Origin: JAZKDW01 sp040387375
GTDB taxonomy: Bacteria > Pseudomonadota > Gammaproteobacteria > Burkholderiales > Burkholderiaceae_D
Direction of reading: 5' to 3'
NCBI GenBank assembly: GCA_040387375.1
Contig: JAZKDW010000033.1
Span: 5,281-69,280, forward strand
DNA: 64,000 bases
The position numbers and the translations under genes are program-made. The notes beneath the pieces were generated by a model. The model saw only the letters and a list, made by a program, of their open reading frames with translations, ran no database searches and was not told the DNA's origin. Numbering within the stretch: position 1 is the first letter of the stretch; each line of letters opens with the position of its first letter. Shown in pieces: positions 61,002 to 64,000 of this stretch.

Positions 61002-62312
61002 ATGGAAAACCCCGTTCAATTCGTCCAGTGGCTGCGTTCGGTCGCCCCCTACATCCACGCCTTCCGTGGCAAAACCTTCGTGCTCGCCTTCCCGGGCGAA
61101 CTGGTGATGGCTGGCGCGCTGCCGGTTCTGGCCCAGGATTTGTCGCTGCTGCATGCGCTCGGCATCAAGATTGTCATCGTGCACGGCTCGCGTCCGCAGG
61201 TCCAGGAACAGCTGGCCTTGCGCAATGTCGAGACGCATTTTCACAACGGCTTGCGCATCACCGACGCCGCGGCGCTGGAATGCGCAAAGGAAGCCGCCGG
61301 CGAATTGCGGCTCGATATTGAGGCGGCGTTCAGCCAGGGTTTGCCGAATACGCCGATGGCGCATGCCGCGATCCGTATCATTTCCGGCAATTTCATTACC
61401 GCGCGGCCTATCGGCATCATTGACGGCGTCGACCTGGAACTGACCGGCGTGACGCGCAAGATTGCAGCCGAAACAATTCATTCCGTACTGAATGCAGGCA
61501 ACCTGGTACTGCTGTCGCCGCTCGGATTTTCGCCGACCGGCGAGGTGTTCAACCTGACAATGGAAGACGTGGCCGTATCGGCCGCGATCGCACTGCGTGC
61601 CGATAAACTGGTCTTCATCACCGAAACGCCGATGATGACCGATACCGCCGATACCGAAATCCACGAGTTGTCGGCGCATCAGGGCAAGGCGCTGCTCGGG
61701 TCGGGCTGCCTGCCGGCGGATTCCGCATTTTATTTGCAGCATGCGATGAAAGCCTCGAATGGCGGCGTGCCGCGCGCGCATATCGTGCCGTTCGCCATCG
61801 ATGGATCGGCGCTGCTCGAACTGTTCACACATGACGGCGTCGGCACCATGATCTCGTCTGAAAACCTGGAGAGCCTGCGCGAAGCGACGATTGAAGATGT
61901 CGGCGGCATCCTGAAACTGATTGAACCGCTGGAAGCCGACGGCACGCTGGTCTATCGCGGGCGGGAATTGATCGAACGCGAAATCGACAATTTTTCGGTG
62001 ATCGATCATGACGGTGTTATTTTTGGCTGCGCGGCACTGTATCCGTTCCCGGCCGAAAAAATGGCCGAAATGGCCTGCCTGACAGTCAATCCGGAAGTGC
62101 AGACGCAGGGTGATGGCGAACGTCTGCTGAAACACATGGAAAACCGCGCGCGTGCTGCCGGCGTCAAAAAGCTTTTTGTACTGACCACACGCACCGCGCA
62201 TTGGTTCCTGAAGCGCGGTTTCGTCAACGCCACGATCGACGATTTGCCGAAGGATCGCCAGCACATGTACAACTGGCAGCGCAAGTCGCTGGTACTGATC
62301 AAGAATTTATAA
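61002..62312 (+). CDS. argA: Amino-acid N-acetyltransferase (N-acetylglutamate synthase) ArgA
   Basis: 436 aa from ATG 61002. It acetylates glutamate with acetyl-CoA, the first step of arginine synthesis. An amino-acid-kinase-like domain (VIVHGSRPQVQEQLA, FITETPMMTDT) covers the first ~290 residues, the arginine feedback region; a GNAT domain follows (CLTVNPEVQTQGDGERLLKH holds the acetyl-CoA loop). The layout is that of E. coli ArgA. An upstream ATG at 60975 would read through the -10 box and is unlikely. Confidence 0.95.
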   Translation: MENPVQFVQWLRSVAPYIHAFRGKTFVLAFPGELVMAGALPVLAQDLSLLHALGIKIVIVHGSRPQVQEQLALRNVETHFHNGLRITDAAALECAKEAAGELRLDIEAAFSQGLPNTPMAHAAIRIISGNFITARPIGIIDGVDLELTGVTRKIAAETIHSVLNAGNLVLLSPLGFSPTGEVFNLTMEDVAVSAAIALRADKLVFITETPMMTDTADTEIHELSAHQGKALLGSGCLPADSAFYLQHAMKASNGGVPRAHIVPFAIDGSALLELFTHDGVGTMISSENLESLREATIEDVGGILKLIEPLEADGTLVYRGRELIEREIDNFSVIDHDGVIFGCAALYPFPAEKMAEMACLTVNPEVQTQGDGERLLKHMENRARAAGVKKLFVLTTRTAHWFLKRGFVNATIDDLPKDRQHMYNWQRKSLVLIKNL

Positions 62313-62375
62313 CGTTTGAATTGCTCCGAACCGATTTTTCCGGTCGGTGGGGCGCCCACATTCTGGAGAATAAAC

Positions 62376-62648
62376 ATGACCCGCATGGTCCAATGCATCA
62401 AATTGAACAAAGAAGCCGAAGGACTGGATTTCCCGCCGTATCCCGGCGAGCTGGGCAAGAGAATCTGGGAGAGCGTATCGAAAGAAGCCTGGGCCGCATG
62501 GCTGAAGCACCAGACGATGCTGGTCAACGAAAACCGTCTGAACCTGGCCGATGTGCGCGCGCGCAAATACCTGGCGACGCAGATGGAGAAGCATTTCTTC
62601 GGTGACGGCGCCGATGCGGCGCAGGGGTATGTGCCGCCGTCTGATTAA
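62376..62648 (+). CDS. yggX: Fe(2+)-trafficking/oxidative-damage protein YggX
   Basis: 90 aa from ATG 62376 with GGAG upstream. MVQCIKLNKEAEGLDFPPYP carries the single conserved Cys and the YggX start; RIWESVSKEAWAAWLKHQTML and NLADVRARKYL complete the pattern. The protein guards iron-sulfur clusters and oxidised iron pools. It is transcribed with argA, 63 bases apart. Confidence 0.95.
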   Translation: MTRMVQCIKLNKEAEGLDFPPYPGELGKRIWESVSKEAWAAWLKHQTMLVNENRLNLADVRARKYLATQMEKHFFGDGADAAQGYVPPSD

Positions 62649-62658
62649 AATCTATTCA

Positions 62659-62684
62659 GGGAGGGCGCTGTTCCGCGCCCTCCC
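62659..62684. terminator. Bidirectional hairpin between yggX and rpiA
   Basis: GGGAGGGCGC pairs perfectly with GCGCCCTCCC around a six-base loop, between convergent genes. There is no long T run on the plus side; the minus side runs into ATTTTAAT. Confidence 0.65.
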
Positions 62685-62696
62685 CACGCAGCTTTA

Positions 62697-63368
62697 TCAG
62701 AACGTCAGGGTTTTCACACCGTCAGCCGTCCCCAGCAAACACACATTCGCGCCCTGCCTTGCGAACAGGCCGACCGTGACGACACCCACGATATTATTGA
62801 TCGTCGCCTCGAGCGCCAGCGGATCCTGAATAGTCATGCCGACCATGTCGATGATCACATTGCCGTTATCCGTGATCAGCGGCTTGCCGTCCTGCATGCG
62901 CAGACGCGGTGTGCCGCCCAGCGCCGCCAGCTTGCGGCTCACCACCGCCCGCGCCATCGGAATTACTTCCACCGGCAACGGAAATTTGCCGAGCACATCG
63001 ACCAGCTTGGAGCCATCGGCAATACAAACGAACTGGCCGGCGACGGACGCCACGATCTTCTCCCGCGTCAGCGCCGCGCCACCGCCCTTGATCATCGCAC
63101 CCTGCGGCGTGATTTCATCGGCGCCATCGATATAAACCGGCATCGACTCGACCTCATTCAGATCGAATACCGTGATGCCATGCGACCTCAGCCGCGCCGC
63201 CGTGACTTCGGACGAAGCAACCGCGCCCTTGATGCGGTCCTTGATCTTGCCCAGTTCATCAATGAAAAAATTGGCGGTCGAGCCAGTGCCGACACCGACA
63301 ATCTGGCCGTCCACCACGTAATTGATCGCAGCTCGGGCGACAGCCTGCTTGAGTTCGTCTTGGGTCAT
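62697..63368 (-). CDS. rpiA: Ribose-5-phosphate isomerase A
   Basis: 223 aa. It interconverts ribose 5-phosphate and ribulose 5-phosphate in the pentose phosphate pathway. VGVGTGSTANFFIDEL is the phosphate loop; YIDGADEITPQGAMIKGGG holds the catalytic Asp and Glu/Lys cluster; EKIVASVAGQFVCIADGSK follows. Length matches RpiA. Confidence 0.96.
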   Translation of the reverse strand: MTQDELKQAVARAAINYVVDGQIVGVGTGSTANFFIDELGKIKDRIKGAVASSEVTAARLRSHGITVFDLNEVESMPVYIDGADEITPQGAMIKGGGAALTREKIVASVAGQFVCIADGSKLVDVLGKFPLPVEVIPMARAVVSRKLAALGGTPRLRMQDGKPLITDNGNVIIDMVGMTIQDPLALEATINNIVGVVTVGLFARQGANVCLLGTADGVKTLTF

Positions 63369-63494
63369 GGAGAATCGCTGAAATATAGAAATGCCTATAT
63401 TTTAACGGATAGCCCGGCCCCCTCCGCGGGGAATCGGCGATTTTCAATCCGTTTGAATTGATACTACAATTCGTTTTTCATCAGGGAACCCGTC

Positions 63495-63917
63495 ATGTCC
63501 GCTCTCGCCCCCTTTCATCTTGCCTTCCCGGTTCACGACCTCGACGCCACACGCGCTTTTTACGCCGGCGTGATCGGCTGCGCCGAGGGGCGCAGTTCCG
63601 ACGAATGGATAGACTTCGATTTTTTTGGCCACCAGCTGGTGGCGCACCTGGCGCCGGCCAGCGACAAACCGCCGCACGCAAATGCAGTGGACGGCAAACA
63701 CGTGCCGGTCCCGCATTTCGGCATCGTATTATCGATGGAACAATTTCACGCGCTGGCCGAGCGGCTGAAAAAGGCCGGCACGGTGTTCGAAATCGAACCG
63801 TATACCCGGTTCAAGGGCGAAGTTGGCGAACAAGCCACGATGTTCTTTTTCGACCCCAGCCATAACGCGCTGGAGTTCAAGGCGTTTGCCGATATAGGCC
63901 AGTTGTTCGCGAAGTAG
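63495..63917 (+). CDS. VOC-superfamily (glyoxalase/dioxygenase-like) protein
   Basis: 140 aa with two paired beta-alpha-beta3 modules. Metal ligands are likely His in FHLAFPVHDL, His in VPHFGIVLS and Glu in NALEFKAF. Such small VOC proteins include glyoxalases, fosfomycin-resistance proteins and antibiotic-binding proteins; which one is unclear. It is the last gene before the window end. Confidence 0.85.
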   Translation: MSALAPFHLAFPVHDLDATRAFYAGVIGCAEGRSSDEWIDFDFFGHQLVAHLAPASDKPPHANAVDGKHVPVPHFGIVLSMEQFHALAERLKKAGTVFEIEPYTRFKGEVGEQATMFFFDPSHNALEFKAFADIGQLFAK

Positions 63918-63940
63918 TTACCCGTTATTGCTCGGACCCT

Positions 63941-64000
63941 TGAAGTTGAAGTTGAAGTTGAAGTTGAAGTTGAAGTTGAAGTTGAAGTTGAAGTTGAAGT
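63941..64000. repeat. TGAAGT hexanucleotide tandem array
   Basis: Ten perfect copies of TGAAGT run to the right edge, so the full length is unknown. In one frame it encodes Glu-Val repeats, in another frame stops. It begins 23 bases after the VOC gene stop. Confidence 0.95.

Noticed and set aside
57392..61321. 1309-codon plus-strand ORF opposite hrpA
   Set aside because: Its product is rich in Gln, His and Arg with no recognisable domain, while the minus strand has a full DEAH helicase. It is an antisense shadow of a GC-rich gene.
60930..62264. 444-codon minus-strand ORF opposite argA
   Set aside because: No family features, and it overlaps a gene with clear kinase-like and GNAT motifs on the plus strand.

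Overview
The window reads as a chromosomal segment of a high-GC betaproteobacterium, most likely Burkholderiales and probably Oxalobacteraceae. The pointers are the housekeeping genes (fabI, rhlE, leuA of the long type, thyA, folA, argA, hrpA, yggX, rpiA, dcd), two Bug/TctC-type solute-binding proteins, a TctABC transporter and a complete ergothioneine/selenoneine gene set. The taxonomic placement is inference. No rRNA, tRNA, CRISPR array, prophage or transposase gene was found.

Layout. 0-3.3 kb: end of a peptide-transporter binding protein, fabI, rhlE. 3.3-7.3 kb: a MITE-like repeat, then senA (minus strand) divergent from senB-selD/senC and a Cys-rich orphan; this is the selenoneine cluster. 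7.25-9.4 kb: leuA behind a Leu-rich leader peptide that appears to start at the transcription start. 9.4-20.7 kb: an eleven-gene minus-strand operon for an aromatic compound (CoA ligase, Bug protein, LigA/LigB extradiol dioxygenase, Rieske ferredoxin, dioxygenase alpha and beta, dihydrodiol dehydrogenase, C-C hydrolase, hydratase, aldolase). A TetR gene and a nitronate monooxygenase gene lie beside it. Two near-identical palindromes, one in front of the operon and one in front of the monooxygenase, look like the TetR operators.

20.7-25.7 kb: an outer-membrane barrel protein, then a minus-strand run transglutaminase-like/TlpA-like/egtD/egtB. EgtD makes the hercynine that both EgtB and SenA need, so the window holds a full selenoneine route. 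25.8-31.9 kb: an ABC exporter module (ATPase, FtsX-type permease, AttH/CrtC lipocalin-like protein) with an MsbA-like exporter. 31.9-43.9 kb: a second catabolic island with a benzoylformate-decarboxylase-like enzyme, an Old-Yellow-Enzyme/GlcG fusion, TctC-TctA-TctB, a maleylacetate-reductase-like enzyme, an enolase-superfamily dehydratase, a D-2-hydroxyacid dehydrogenase and a divergent LysR gene.

43.9-54.2 kb: two c-di-GMP proteins, thyA, a TauE/SafE permease, a free-standing EF-Tu domain-II-like protein, folA, an Arg/Lys/Orn decarboxylase and dcd. 54.2-57.0 kb: the decayed remnant of an aldehyde:ferredoxin oxidoreductase operon, where the large-subunit gene keeps only its last ~123 codons and is followed upstream by repeat DNA. 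57.0-64.0 kb: hrpA, argA, yggX, rpiA, a VOC protein, and a TGAAGT hexamer array running off the window.

Three intergenic repeats (3.4, 33.7 and 56.9 kb) share a double-hairpin core whose stems differ in sequence but keep pairing. A fourth repeat (36.3-36.5 kb) is one long imperfect palindrome. These, the leaderless leuA attenuator and the TetR operator pair are the least conventional signals here.
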